Below, in pieces: positions 23,129 through 29,463 of a DNA stretch of 29,463 bases. The notes under the pieces are model-generated. The model searched no databases. It saw only the letters and a program-made list of their open reading frames with translations, and was not told the DNA's origin. The position numbers and the translations under genes are program-made. Source of the stretch: an uncultured Alphaproteobacteria bacterium (lineage in GTDB: Bacteria; Pseudomonadota; Alphaproteobacteria; Rs-D84); NCBI GenBank assembly GCA_944389685.1, contig CALXNF010000009.1:1-29463 (forward strand), in the 5' to 3' direction. Every line of letters begins with the position of its first letter. The stretch's first letter is position 1.

Positions 23129-24360
23129 AGTTTTATTACGCCATCACTAAATTCAATGGTTGCTGGTTTTGTAGTTTCTTCTGCGCTGCTAATAATTTTA
23201 TTCTGTGAATTTCTAACTATTGCATATCCTCGCTTTAAAACGCTTTTATAACTCAAAGAATTTAACATTTGGTCCAGATGATTTAAAGCTTGTTTTAAAG
23301 ACATCATTTTATTTTGTAGCACACTTGGAAAGTTTGTGAAAATTTCCATTCGCTGATAAGCATTGGTTAATTTGCCGTTGATTATTATATTTATAGTTCG
23401 TGTTAAATCGTCTAATCGTTGCTGTTGCTCCATTATTACTTGCTTTGGGCTTTTTATAGTAATATTTTCTATACGTGTCTTAGCATTAGTTAACCTTGTC
23501 GTAAAATTATTAGACAGTCTATGCCACAAATTGTCCAATTCCTGAAGCAAAGATATTTTTGTAGGGACAACCATTTCGGCTGCACCGGTCGGGGTAGGCG
23601 CACGCAAATCTGCGGCAAAATCTATCAACATCCAATCAGGTTCATGCCCCACACCGGAAATAAGCGGTATTTCGCTTGCCGCCGCAGCCCGAACAACTAT
23701 TTCTTCTGAAAAAGGCAATAAATCTTCTAAAGAACCACCACCGCGCGCAACAATTATGACATCAACATTCTTTTCCTTATTAAAATATTCTATACCTGCG
23801 GCCACTTCGGCTGCAGCCGTTGCCCCCTGAACGGTTGCAGGATATAAAATAATTTTTACGGGGAATCTTTCTTTAAGACGGTTTTGAATGTCTTGGAAGG
23901 CAGCCCCAGTTGGACTCGTTACAACTCCTATACGCTGAGGAAAACGAGGAATAGCTTTTTTTCTGCTTTGATCAAACAATCCCTCTGCTGCAAGTTTTTG
24001 TTTACGCTCTTCCAGCATCTTTAGAATAGCACCTATACCAGCCATTTCAATTTCATTAACAACTATCTGATAATTGCTGCGCATAGGATAGGTGGTAAAG
24101 CGGCCTGTAATAATTACCTCCAACCCATCTTCTAACTTAAACGGTATCGGCGTCCCTCGCCATATAATGACTGAAATTGCCGCGCCGCTATCTTTTATGG
24201 TCATATACATATGGCCAGATGTAGCACGTGTAATTTGCGATAATTCACCGCGAATACGGATACGGGGGAAGGCCGTTTCAACAACATTTTTTAACAACGC
24301 CGATGCGTCAGAAACGCTAAATATTATGTCAGGTTGTACAAAAGGTTCTGGTTTTTGCAT
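23125..24360 (-). CDS. xseA: Exodeoxyribonuclease VII large subunit
   Basis: A 411-residue protein with the family order: an N-terminal OB-fold (RIRGELSQITRATSGHMYMTIKD), then the catalytic core with RIGVVTSPTGAAFQDI, VIIVARGGGSLEDLLPF and ISGVGHEPDW...ADLRAPTPTGAAE, and a helical C-terminal arm ending in KRGYAIVR. ExoVII degrades single-stranded DNA into oligonucleotides in both directions and needs the XseB small subunit, which is not in this window. It is a little shorter than the E. coli protein (456 residues). The 43-nt gap to the divergent kinase gene is very AT-rich; TATAAC lies 8 nt before the ATG, but no good -35 was found. Confidence 0.96.
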   Translation of the reverse strand: MQKPEPFVQPDIIFSVSDASALLKNVVETAFPRIRIRGELSQITRATSGHMYMTIKDSGAAISVIIWRGTPIPFKLEDGLEVIITGRFTTYPMRSNYQIVVNEIEMAGIGAILKMLEERKQKLAAEGLFDQSRKKAIPRFPQRIGVVTSPTGAAFQDIQNRLKERFPVKIILYPATVQGATAAAEVAAGIEYFNKEKNVDVIIVARGGGSLEDLLPFSEEIVVRAAAASEIPLISGVGHEPDWMLIDFAADLRAPTPTGAAEMVVPTKISLLQELDNLWHRLSNNFTTRLTNAKTRIENITIKSPKQVIMEQQQRLDDLTRTINIIINGKLTNAYQRMEIFTNFPSVLQNKMMSLKQALNHLDQMLNSLSYKSVLKRGYAIVRNSQNKIISSAEETTKPATIEFSDGVIKL

Positions 24361-24367
24361 AATTTTA

Positions 24368-24376
24368 TGTTATAAT
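24368..24376 (+). promoter_or_regulatory. Candidate extended -10 promoter of the APH-type kinase gene
   Basis: TGTTATAAT (24368-24376) is a perfect extended -10 without a clear -35. It sits between divergent xseA and the kinase, 27 nt before the chosen ATG. Confidence 0.35.
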
Positions 24377-24403
24377 TTTAGTGTGAATATGGAGTTATAT
24401 TTT

Positions 24404-25420
24404 ATGCCGAAAACAGAAAATTTGCAACTGATAAATACTAACGCACCAAGAGAAACCCTTGCATATACGGACGGGCAATTCGTATACAAAATGCCGGTTA
24501 AGGCCAATAATTCTGCATATGTAAAAGTCTGGCTAGACAAACAAAAACTAAGCAAACAGGTTGCAGAAGCAATCTTAGAAAAGAAAAAAGGAAGCGCATA
24601 TTCTATCCCTAGGGTTGTAGAAATATCTGAAAAAGAAACCTTCGTTAAAGAAGAACGCGTTGTTGGTGAAGCTTTAAAATCTTCTTTTGTAGAAACGTTA
24701 ACTCCAGAAGAATTAGATATAATTTATAAGGGCCTTGCTAGCTTTACGAATGACATCAATCAATCTAGAGGTGTTTTAACTCAAAAAGATACATTCGACA
24801 TTTCAACCAGTGTAAATTATATCGGGGGGATGCCAATATTAGAAGTAATAAACGGGTTAACGAAATATATTCCGAAAAAAACGCTCGAAATAGTACAACA
24901 AGCGAAAAATTGGTTTGATGCGGCTTCTGAAAAAGACGCAAGTGTTGTTTTTGCCCACGGTGACATGAATGAACACAATGTTCTTTTTGACAGGGCAACA
25001 AGAACGTTGTCGATACTTGATTTTGCAGAAGCCAAGTATCAAAACGCAAATTATATGTTTTATGTAGATTATGCTCGGTTGGGTTGGTTAGATATCGATA
25101 GATTGATAGCAGAGTACGAAAAGCTTCCGAAAACTCAACCAGTACGTACGCAAACAGACGTTAATGTAAAAGATATGCGGAATGCTTTATACAACTTTAA
25201 AAGCACAGCAGAAGAGTTTTTGAAAAAGCCTAATATTGCAACTAAAATCCGACTTGGAATAATAATGCAATATATTGAAAAGATAAAACAACTATATGCA
25301 AAACTAACCAATCAAAATGACTTTGAAAAAGCAACCGCCAAGGTAGACGCTTTGAACGCGGCACACCAAAACACAACACTAAAAAAAGCCGCAGCAAAAA
25401 AGAAGGGAAAAAAGAAATAA
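24404..25420 (+). CDS. APH/choline-kinase-family phosphotransferase with intact catalytic motifs
   Basis: A 338-residue small-molecule kinase of the APH fold. The Brenner motif is complete (FAHGDMNEHN, His185, Asp187, Asn192) and the metal-binding ILDFAEA has Asp206. The substrate cannot be read from the sequence; relatives act on choline, aminoglycosides, sugars or fructosamine. I prefer the ATG at 24404 because GGAG lies 9 nt upstream; ATG 24389 is an alternative, and the open frame further upstream runs through xseA. The C-terminus ends in a very basic Lys tail (KKAAAKKKGKKK), unusual in this family and perhaps a nucleic-acid or membrane contact. It converges on the minus-strand operon with a 10-nt gap and no clear terminator. 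Confidence 0.8.
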   Translation: MPKTENLQLINTNAPRETLAYTDGQFVYKMPVKANNSAYVKVWLDKQKLSKQVAEAILEKKKGSAYSIPRVVEISEKETFVKEERVVGEALKSSFVETLTPEELDIIYKGLASFTNDINQSRGVLTQKDTFDISTSVNYIGGMPILEVINGLTKYIPKKTLEIVQQAKNWFDAASEKDASVVFAHGDMNEHNVLFDRATRTLSILDFAEAKYQNANYMFYVDYARLGWLDIDRLIAEYEKLPKTQPVRTQTDVNVKDMRNALYNFKSTAEEFLKKPNIATKIRLGIIMQYIEKIKQLYAKLTNQNDFEKATAKVDALNAAHQNTTLKKAAAKKKGKKK

Positions 25421-25430
25421 AAAAAGAGGC

Positions 25431-25973
25431 TTATCTTCGACCTAGTGAACGCAGCGCGTTTTCAAGAACTATATTATCTAAGTTAATACCAAGATAATGT
25501 GCGAAGCGATATGCCCTATAAAACTCAAAATCACTGCTGACGTATTTACCAATTTTATCATACGGTAATTCTATGTAATTACCAGACGAATCGATAAATT
25601 GATCAAAAGTTAGATCTAAAGGTTCGCCCGTAAAACGATTTTCTAGCCATACATGATTGCCAATAATATCGTACTCGCCACTAGAAACTTTTTTTAAACG
25701 CCATATTACAGAACCATTCGGCATACGAAATAAATGATTCCACGTATAGCTTGCAATTCCGCAAAAACCTGCAGAATAATTTTTTTGCTTTAAGCGGTCT
25801 TCTTCATATGAACTAGCTAAAACTTGTTTCCTTAAAGCCTCATTTTTAAAAACACTTCGAAACTTTTGCACCATCTGAACCATATCATAACCGGCACAAA
25901 GTTCTGGTATGTCTGCAAATCTTTTTACTTGATTCACTAATTTTTTTGTAGCTTTATCGTAATCGACGTTCAT
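25431..25973 (-). CDS. Protein with papain/transglutaminase-like Cys-His-Asp arrangement, function unknown
   Basis: A 180-residue protein without signal peptide or membrane helix. It has GFCGIASY (Cys71), then NHVWLENR (His107) and PLDLTFDQF (Asp120 or Asp124) in the order and spacing seen in papain-like and transglutaminase-like folds. There Cys sits at the start of a helix and His and Asp on strands. It could be a peptidase, amidase or inactive relative; the assignment rests on motif order only. It is the last gene of the operon that starts at DUF2155 and lies 13 nt after tsaD, with a weak ribosome-binding site. No clear terminator hairpin follows, only a T-run. Confidence 0.55.
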   Translation of the reverse strand: MNVDYDKATKKLVNQVKRFADIPELCAGYDMVQMVQKFRSVFKNEALRKQVLASSYEEDRLKQKNYSAGFCGIASYTWNHLFRMPNGSVIWRLKKVSSGEYDIIGNHVWLENRFTGEPLDLTFDQFIDSSGNYIELPYDKIGKYVSSDFEFYRAYRFAHYLGINLDNIVLENALRSLGRR

Positions 25974-25986
25974 AGTTTAATTTCTT

Positions 25987-27114
25987 TTATAGTTCTGTCA
26001 ATGGCCAACGCGGTCTTGGCGCAACTGGTTCTTTAACAACTTTCCCCAACTTATAATTTTCTATTCCGGCCCATGCAATCATTGCGCCATTGTCGGTACA
26101 TAAATTCATAGGTGGTGCAGCAAACAAAACGTTTTTCTGCGCAGCTAATTGTTCCATTGCCGTTCTAATGGCACTGTTTTTTGCGACCCCACCTGCAACC
26201 ACCAAGGTCTGCGGTGCAGCATTAATAACACGCACATCTTTAAAAGCGTTGTTTAATCTATCTATAATGCAATCTACCACAGCCGCCTGAAATGATGCAC
26301 AAAAATCATTTATAAATTGTTCAGAGTAGGGAGCTTCTATACGAGATAAAAATGTGCGCGCTGCTGTTTTTATTCCACTAAAAGAAAAATCACACCCCGG
26401 TTTATCACATAAAGGTCTTGGGAATTTAAATGCCTTCGGATTCCCTTGAGAAGCACATTTGTCAACAACAGGCCCCCCTGGATATCCTAAACCTAACATT
26501 TTTGCAACTTTATCAAAAGCTTCGCCAGCACTATCGTCTAGTGTTTGACCGATCATTTCATACTGACCTACACCTCGCACCAATAATATCTGACAATGTC
26601 CACCTGACGCCAACATTAATAAGTACGGGAAATTAACGTCAATTTTTCCATCTGCGCCAGACGCAGCAGTGGCATGTAGTCTGGGAACTAATGCATGGCC
26701 TTCCAAGTGGTTTACCGCAACCAATGGTTTGCCCGTTGATTGTGCGATACCTGTTGCTGCCATCCAACCAATTAAGACCCCACCAATTAAACCCGGACCT
26801 GCAGTTGCGGCAATTACATCCAGGTCTTCAAGTTTTTTTTCAGCTGCAGCCAATGTTTTATTGATAACCTCATCTATTGCCAAAATGTGCGCACGAGCAG
26901 CCAGTTCAGGAACAACCCCACCATATTTTTGATGTTCGGGTATTTGAGAATAAATTATATGAGATAAAATATTTCTATCTGAATCAACAATAGCGGCAGA
27001 CGTTTCATCACAAGAAGATTCTATCCCCAAACATAAAACTGGTTTGTCACTCCCTTTGTGCTCTTTGCCTTGAAGCCCCCCCATATTCATCTGAATTAAT
27101 TTATCTTCATTCAT
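25987..27114 (-). CDS. tsaD: tRNA N6-adenosine threonylcarbamoyltransferase
   Basis: A 375-residue ASKHA-fold enzyme that transfers the threonylcarbamoyl group to A37 of ANN-decoding tRNAs, working with TsaB and TsaE. The family motifs are present: LGIESSCDETSAAIV, the metal-binding HLEGH (His136 and His140), ASGGHCQI, GEAFDKVAKMLGLGYPGGP and TDNGAMIAW with the third metal ligand Asp. The N-terminus has about 25 residues ahead of the core. I keep the ATG at 27114 because it overlaps the upstream TGA as ATGA, a coupling arrangement, though Met9 or Met11 are possible. The partner genes are not in the window. Confidence 0.97.
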   Translation of the reverse strand: MNEDKLIQMNMGGLQGKEHKGSDKPVLCLGIESSCDETSAAIVDSDRNILSHIIYSQIPEHQKYGGVVPELAARAHILAIDEVINKTLAAAEKKLEDLDVIAATAGPGLIGGVLIGWMAATGIAQSTGKPLVAVNHLEGHALVPRLHATAASGADGKIDVNFPYLLMLASGGHCQILLVRGVGQYEMIGQTLDDSAGEAFDKVAKMLGLGYPGGPVVDKCASQGNPKAFKFPRPLCDKPGCDFSFSGIKTAARTFLSRIEAPYSEQFINDFCASFQAAVVDCIIDRLNNAFKDVRVINAAPQTLVVAGGVAKNSAIRTAMEQLAAQKNVLFAAPPMNLCTDNGAMIAWAGIENYKLGKVVKEPVAPRPRWPLTEL

Positions 27115-27797
27115 TTTATCTTCACCAACATTATTCCGATATTATTCTTGTCTTTTGCACGTCGCATAGCATAATCATAAAAATCCGTATCCATTACTAT
27201 GCCATACTGTGACGAAGCATGTCTTAATTTACCATTCGGCAACAAAAAACCCATGTGTACGACAGCTAAATCAGTTCCTATTTTATCACTTTTTTCAGAT
27301 TTTCCAGCAATAAATAACACTATAAGGGGCTTTTTAGGATAAATTTTATTTAATTTTTCATATGGTATATAATTTAAGACTACTTCTTGCGTTGGAACAT
27401 CAAAATTTATATTGTGTACGACATGCAACCAATTTTTTTTATTAATTATTACTTTGCGAATATCCGTTTCCCCATATTCAGAGGTTACATCTTGTACAAA
27501 GTCAGAATTATTCGGTATCCAATCAGTTTCTATAAAATGATTTCTCTTCAAAAAATCTACTTTACCATCTTTATAACGTATTCTCGTTAACTTTTTGACT
27601 TCGCTTTTCGCCAAAGCTGTTTCAACAAAAGTCGTACAATCAAACGCGTCCGTTCTAATCAAAGGGTCTGAATCTGGGGGCATTTCTTCACCCAAAGGAT
27701 CCGATTTATAAGAAGCCCCTAAATATTCATGACCTATATATGTATTGGTGGTGCAAGCACCTAAAGCAAATAACAAGACCAAAAGTCTTTTCTTCAT
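27111..27797 (-). CDS. DUF1460 lipoprotein, NlpC/P60-like cell-wall amidase candidate
   Basis: A 228-residue protein with a lipoprotein signal (LLFALGAC, Cys15) and the DUF1460 pattern. Visible are AFDCTTFVET with the likely catalytic Cys54, TRIRYKDGKVDFLKRNHFIETDWIPNN, the IPY strand and VVHMGFLL with His181, followed by LRHASS (His193). Members of this papain-like family are described as N-acetylmuramoyl-L-alanine amidase-like proteins, so it may trim peptidoglycan from its membrane anchor. It starts 6 nt after the preceding stop and overlaps tsaD by 4 nt, so all are co-translated. Confidence 0.85.
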   Translation of the reverse strand: MKKRLLVLLFALGACTTNTYIGHEYLGASYKSDPLGEEMPPDSDPLIRTDAFDCTTFVETALAKSEVKKLTRIRYKDGKVDFLKRNHFIETDWIPNNSDFVQDVTSEYGETDIRKVIINKKNWLHVVHNINFDVPTQEVVLNYIPYEKLNKIYPKKPLIVLFIAGKSEKSDKIGTDLAVVHMGFLLPNGKLRHASSQYGIVMDTDFYDYAMRRAKDKNNIGIMLVKIK

Positions 27798-27803
27798 ACC
27801 GCA

Positions 27804-28109
27804 TCAATTATTTTGGTTAACTTGAATACCAGTATAACATAAAGCAACGGCGTCCCTAACTAACATATCCCCCGAATCTGGGAGGGAAGCAATTTTATCA
27901 ACACATTGGACAAGTAAATCTATATTTTTATCTGATGCAGATAATATTTGTGCCGCCGCGGTACGTCTTGTTAAATCTGCACCGCGCCATTGTCTCAAAG
28001 AGCCATTTTCTAGATCAGTTGATTTCATTGCAAACAAGAAAACAATTATTACAAAAATTAAAACTGCAACACCTATAAAGAATTTCAAATATTTCTTTAA
28101 GAATTTCAT
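27804..28109 (-). CDS. Small membrane-anchored protein, unknown function
   Basis: A 101-residue protein with one N-terminal transmembrane helix (about 8-28) after a basic KKYLK start, so the rest should lie in the periplasm. The soluble part is helical, with TRRTAAAQILSASDKNIDLLVQCVDKIASLP and one more cysteine in ALCYTG that could pair with the first. No family recognised. GGGGGGA precedes the ATG by 4 nt, the same strong site seen at the 642-residue coiled-coil gene. It sits between the DUF2155 and DUF1460 genes, with gaps of 17 and 6 nt. Confidence 0.7.
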   Translation of the reverse strand: MKFLKKYLKFFIGVAVLIFVIIVFLFAMKSTDLENGSLRQWRGADLTRRTAAAQILSASDKNIDLLVQCVDKIASLPDSGDMLVRDAVALCYTGIQVNQNN

Positions 28110-28126
28110 TTTATCCCCCCATACAA

Positions 28127-28486
28127 TTATTCACAGGTTACCAACCATAAATCATAATCTGCATTCTGCAAAGGATTATCACCTGGTTCATTCGCGCTCA
28201 TCCAGCCACTAAATATTTTTCCTGCGTCAGATTTAGAAACCTCTATGAACATAAAAAAATCTTCAGCATCAAACGGGTCTGTTTGTTTACAAGCCCTGGC
28301 CATCATATTTAATTTTTCGTATTGAACCTCTTTACCAACCGGCAGGGTGACAATCTGAACTTTACCGGCGGCTTTATTCATGATACGAATTACTGCATTT
28401 TGACGATCTATATATGCGCTTGCATTTAAAGTAACGCCAGCAACGACAAGCAAAGCAAATAAAACAGTTAAAAGAACTTTTTTCAT
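28127..28486 (-). CDS. DUF2155 exported protein
   Basis: A 119-residue protein with a signal peptide (likely cut after LNASA). The mature part follows DUF2155: AVIRIMNKAAGKVQIVTLPVG, a central Cys in MMARACKQTDP, FMFIEVSK, FSGWMSANEPGDNPLQNADYDLWLVTC. The two mature cysteines probably form a disulfide. DUF2155 is found in Alphaproteobacteria, with no settled function that I know. It heads a five-gene operon. Its promoter (28494-28522) lies 7 nt from the ATG and there is no ribosome-binding site, so the mRNA is probably leaderless. Confidence 0.88.
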   Translation of the reverse strand: MKKVLLTVLFALLVVAGVTLNASAYIDRQNAVIRIMNKAAGKVQIVTLPVGKEVQYEKLNMMARACKQTDPFDAEDFFMFIEVSKSDAGKIFSGWMSANEPGDNPLQNADYDLWLVTCE

Positions 28487-28493
28487 AGTTTAT

Positions 28494-28522
28494 ATATTAC
28501 ATTTGGACATCTCTAAAGTCAA
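28494..28522 (-). promoter_or_regulatory. Promoter of the DUF2155-tsaD operon, implying a leaderless mRNA
   Basis: On the minus strand, TTGACT (28517-28522), a 17-nt spacer and TAATAT (28494-28499), with 7 nt to the ATG at 28486. Confidence 0.7.
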
Positions 28523-28534
28523 ATCATTAAAAAC

Positions 28535-28562
28535 AAAAAGCCTCACTAACGCGAGGCTTTTT
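28535..28562. terminator. Intrinsic terminator after rplS
   Basis: A 10-bp perfect stem (28535-28544 with 28553-28562) around an 8-nt loop, A/T-run on both sides. It separates the trmD-rplS operon from the DUF2155 operon. Confidence 0.92.
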
Positions 28563-28583
28563 ATATCATAACAAATAATTTTA

Positions 28584-28976
28584 TTATTTGTCTGCTTTCT
28601 TCTCTGCTGATGCCGCTGACAAATCTTCAACAATACGTGCTTTTTTACCAGACAAACCACGCAAGAAGAACAGTTTTGCACGACGAACCTTACCTGTACG
28701 AACCTTTTCAATTTTTTCAATTGCGGGGCTGTACAATGGGAATTTACGTTCTACGCCAACTCCATAAGATTCACGACGTACTGTAAAGGATGCATTATTT
28801 CCTTCGCCACCATCACGCGCAATCACGACGCCTTCAAAAACCTGTATACGGAATTTGTCACCATCTTTAATTTTCACATGAACTTTGACTGTATCCCCAG
28901 CTTTAAAAGCAGGAATTTTTTTGCTGCCCTTTAATTTTTCAACCTGAGCCGCTTCAATTTTTTTAATAATGCTCAT
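28584..28976 (-). CDS. rplS: 50S ribosomal protein L19
   Basis: A 130-residue protein located at the interface of the two ribosomal subunits. The core FKAGDTVKVHVKI, FEGVVIARDGG, FTVRRESYGVGVER and FPLYSPAIEKIEK is typical, followed by VRRAKLFFLRGLSGKKARI. It is slightly longer than E. coli L19 (115 residues) because of an Ala/Lys-rich tail. The ATG at 28976 has AAGGA upstream. trmD ends 2 nt before it, the usual trmD-rplS order. Confidence 0.97.
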   Translation of the reverse strand: MSIIKKIEAAQVEKLKGSKKIPAFKAGDTVKVHVKIKDGDKFRIQVFEGVVIARDGGEGNNASFTVRRESYGVGVERKFPLYSPAIEKIEKVRTGKVRRAKLFFLRGLSGKKARIVEDLSAASAEKKADK

Positions 28977-28978
28977 TT

Positions 28979-29463
28979 TTATTTTTCCTTTATTAAATCC
29001 GGACGACGTTCTTTTGTTATTTCGTCCGATTGTTGTTTCCGCCATCTTTCTATGTTGCCGTGATGACCGGACAGCAGGACTTCTGGGACTTTGCGTCCAC
29101 GCCATGCCGACGGGCGGGTATATAACGGCCATTCAAGCCCCCCGATTTCAAAACTTTCATTAGCGGTAGCTTCGGTGCCACCACCCAGCACATTATCCAT
29201 CACGCGAACCACACTGTCAACAAAAACTTGTGCGGCAATTTCCCCACCGGACAGTATGTAATCACCTATGGATAGCTCCATTATATCATATTCATCTATG
29301 ATTCGTTGATCTATACCTTCATAACGACCACAGAGCAGGGTATATTTTGCGTCTTTATCGGCGGCGAATTCACGAACCATTTTCTGATTTAATTGTGGCC
29401 CCCGCGGTGAAAAATATATAATTTTGCCACGTTCTTTAATAGAATCAATTGCATCCCCCAATA
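28979..29463 (-). CDS. trmD: tRNA (guanine-N1)-methyltransferase, N-terminus cut by the window edge
   Basis: The visible 161 codons are the C-terminal two thirds of TrmD, the SPOUT enzyme that methylates G37 of tRNAs with G at position 36 using S-adenosylmethionine. The knotted SAM site shows YFSPRGPQLNQ, LLCGRYEGIDQR and SIGDYILSGGE, and the C-terminal domain shows the RPSAWRGRKVPEVLLSGHH pattern. The frame is open to the right edge, so the true start lies outside. rplS follows at 2 nt. Confidence 0.95.
   Translation of the reverse strand, partial: LGDAIDSIKERGKIIYFSPRGPQLNQKMVREFAADKDAKYTLLCGRYEGIDQRIIDEYDIMELSIGDYILSGGEIAAQVFVDSVVRVMDNVLGGGTEATANESFEIGGLEWPLYTRPSAWRGRKVPEVLLSGHHGNIERWRKQQSDEITKERRPDLIKEK

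Noticed and set aside
24092..24403. N-terminal extension of the APH-type kinase through xseA
   Set aside because: It translates the antisense strand of xseA; a start with a suitable GGAG lies at 24404.
28977..29132. N-terminal extension of rplS into trmD
   Set aside because: L19 begins MSIIKKIEAAQ at 28976 with AAGGA upstream; the longer frame overlaps trmD in another frame.
1..29463. CRISPR array, transposon, prophage or integrated element
   Set aside because: No spaced direct repeats, terminal inverted repeats, integrase or transposase genes were seen, and the three tRNA genes have no duplicated 3' ends beside them.

Overview
The window looks like a chromosomal segment of an AT-rich, gene-dense alphaproteobacterium, probably an uncultured, host-associated lineage with a compact genome. 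Three families largely confined to Alphaproteobacteria point there: DUF1013/TrcR, DUF2155, and a membrane-anchored coiled-coil protein with a C-terminal domain I associate with alphaproteobacteria. The IHF-beta/accD and trmD-rplS neighbourhoods agree. Genus-level placement is not possible by eye. There is no integrase, transposase, phage module or CRISPR array.

Layout. 1-3131: the tail of a cut-off gene, a flavin-binding PNPOx-like protein overlapping a small lipoprotein gene, tRNA-Arg(CCG), a degenerate APH-type kinase, and prfB with the programmed +1 frameshift. 3189-7039: a Cys-rich exported protein, a Tat-exported amidase, tRNA-Ser(CGA), an alkyltransferase-like protein and a 1-Cys peroxiredoxin. 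7191-10967: an IHF-beta-like protein with a fused accD-accA, tRNA-Ser(GCT) and cysS. 11035-14467: trcR (DUF1013), rpoD and a thymidylate kinase. 14468-16251: a structured leader RNA followed by two exported proteins of unknown function. 16300-18228: the membrane coiled-coil protein. 18347-24360: a DNA-break-repair block of addA helicase, a separate addA nuclease ORF, recN and convergent xseA. 24404-25420: an APH-type kinase with intact catalytic motifs. 25431-28486: a minus-strand operon of DUF2155, a small membrane protein, a DUF1460 lipoprotein, tsaD and a Cys-His-Asp protein. 28584-29463: rplS and the 3' part of trmD.

Themes. The transcription machinery stands out. The primary sigma factor has Asn at two aromatic positions used for promoter melting, and its gene sits directly behind trcR, whose product is reported in Caulobacter to work with RNA polymerase. 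Several promoters in the window place the -10 box only 6-10 nt before an ATG with no ribosome-binding site (amidase, ATL, recN, DUF2155), which predicts leaderless or nearly leaderless mRNAs. The other notable architectures are the single-chain AccDA carboxyltransferase, AddA split into helicase and nuclease polypeptides with no addB beside it, and the folded leader ahead of the two exported proteins. That leader can form mutually exclusive pairings around a terminator-like hairpin and the ribosome-binding site. It is my best candidate for something undescribed. All promoter, terminator and RNA-fold calls were made by eye.
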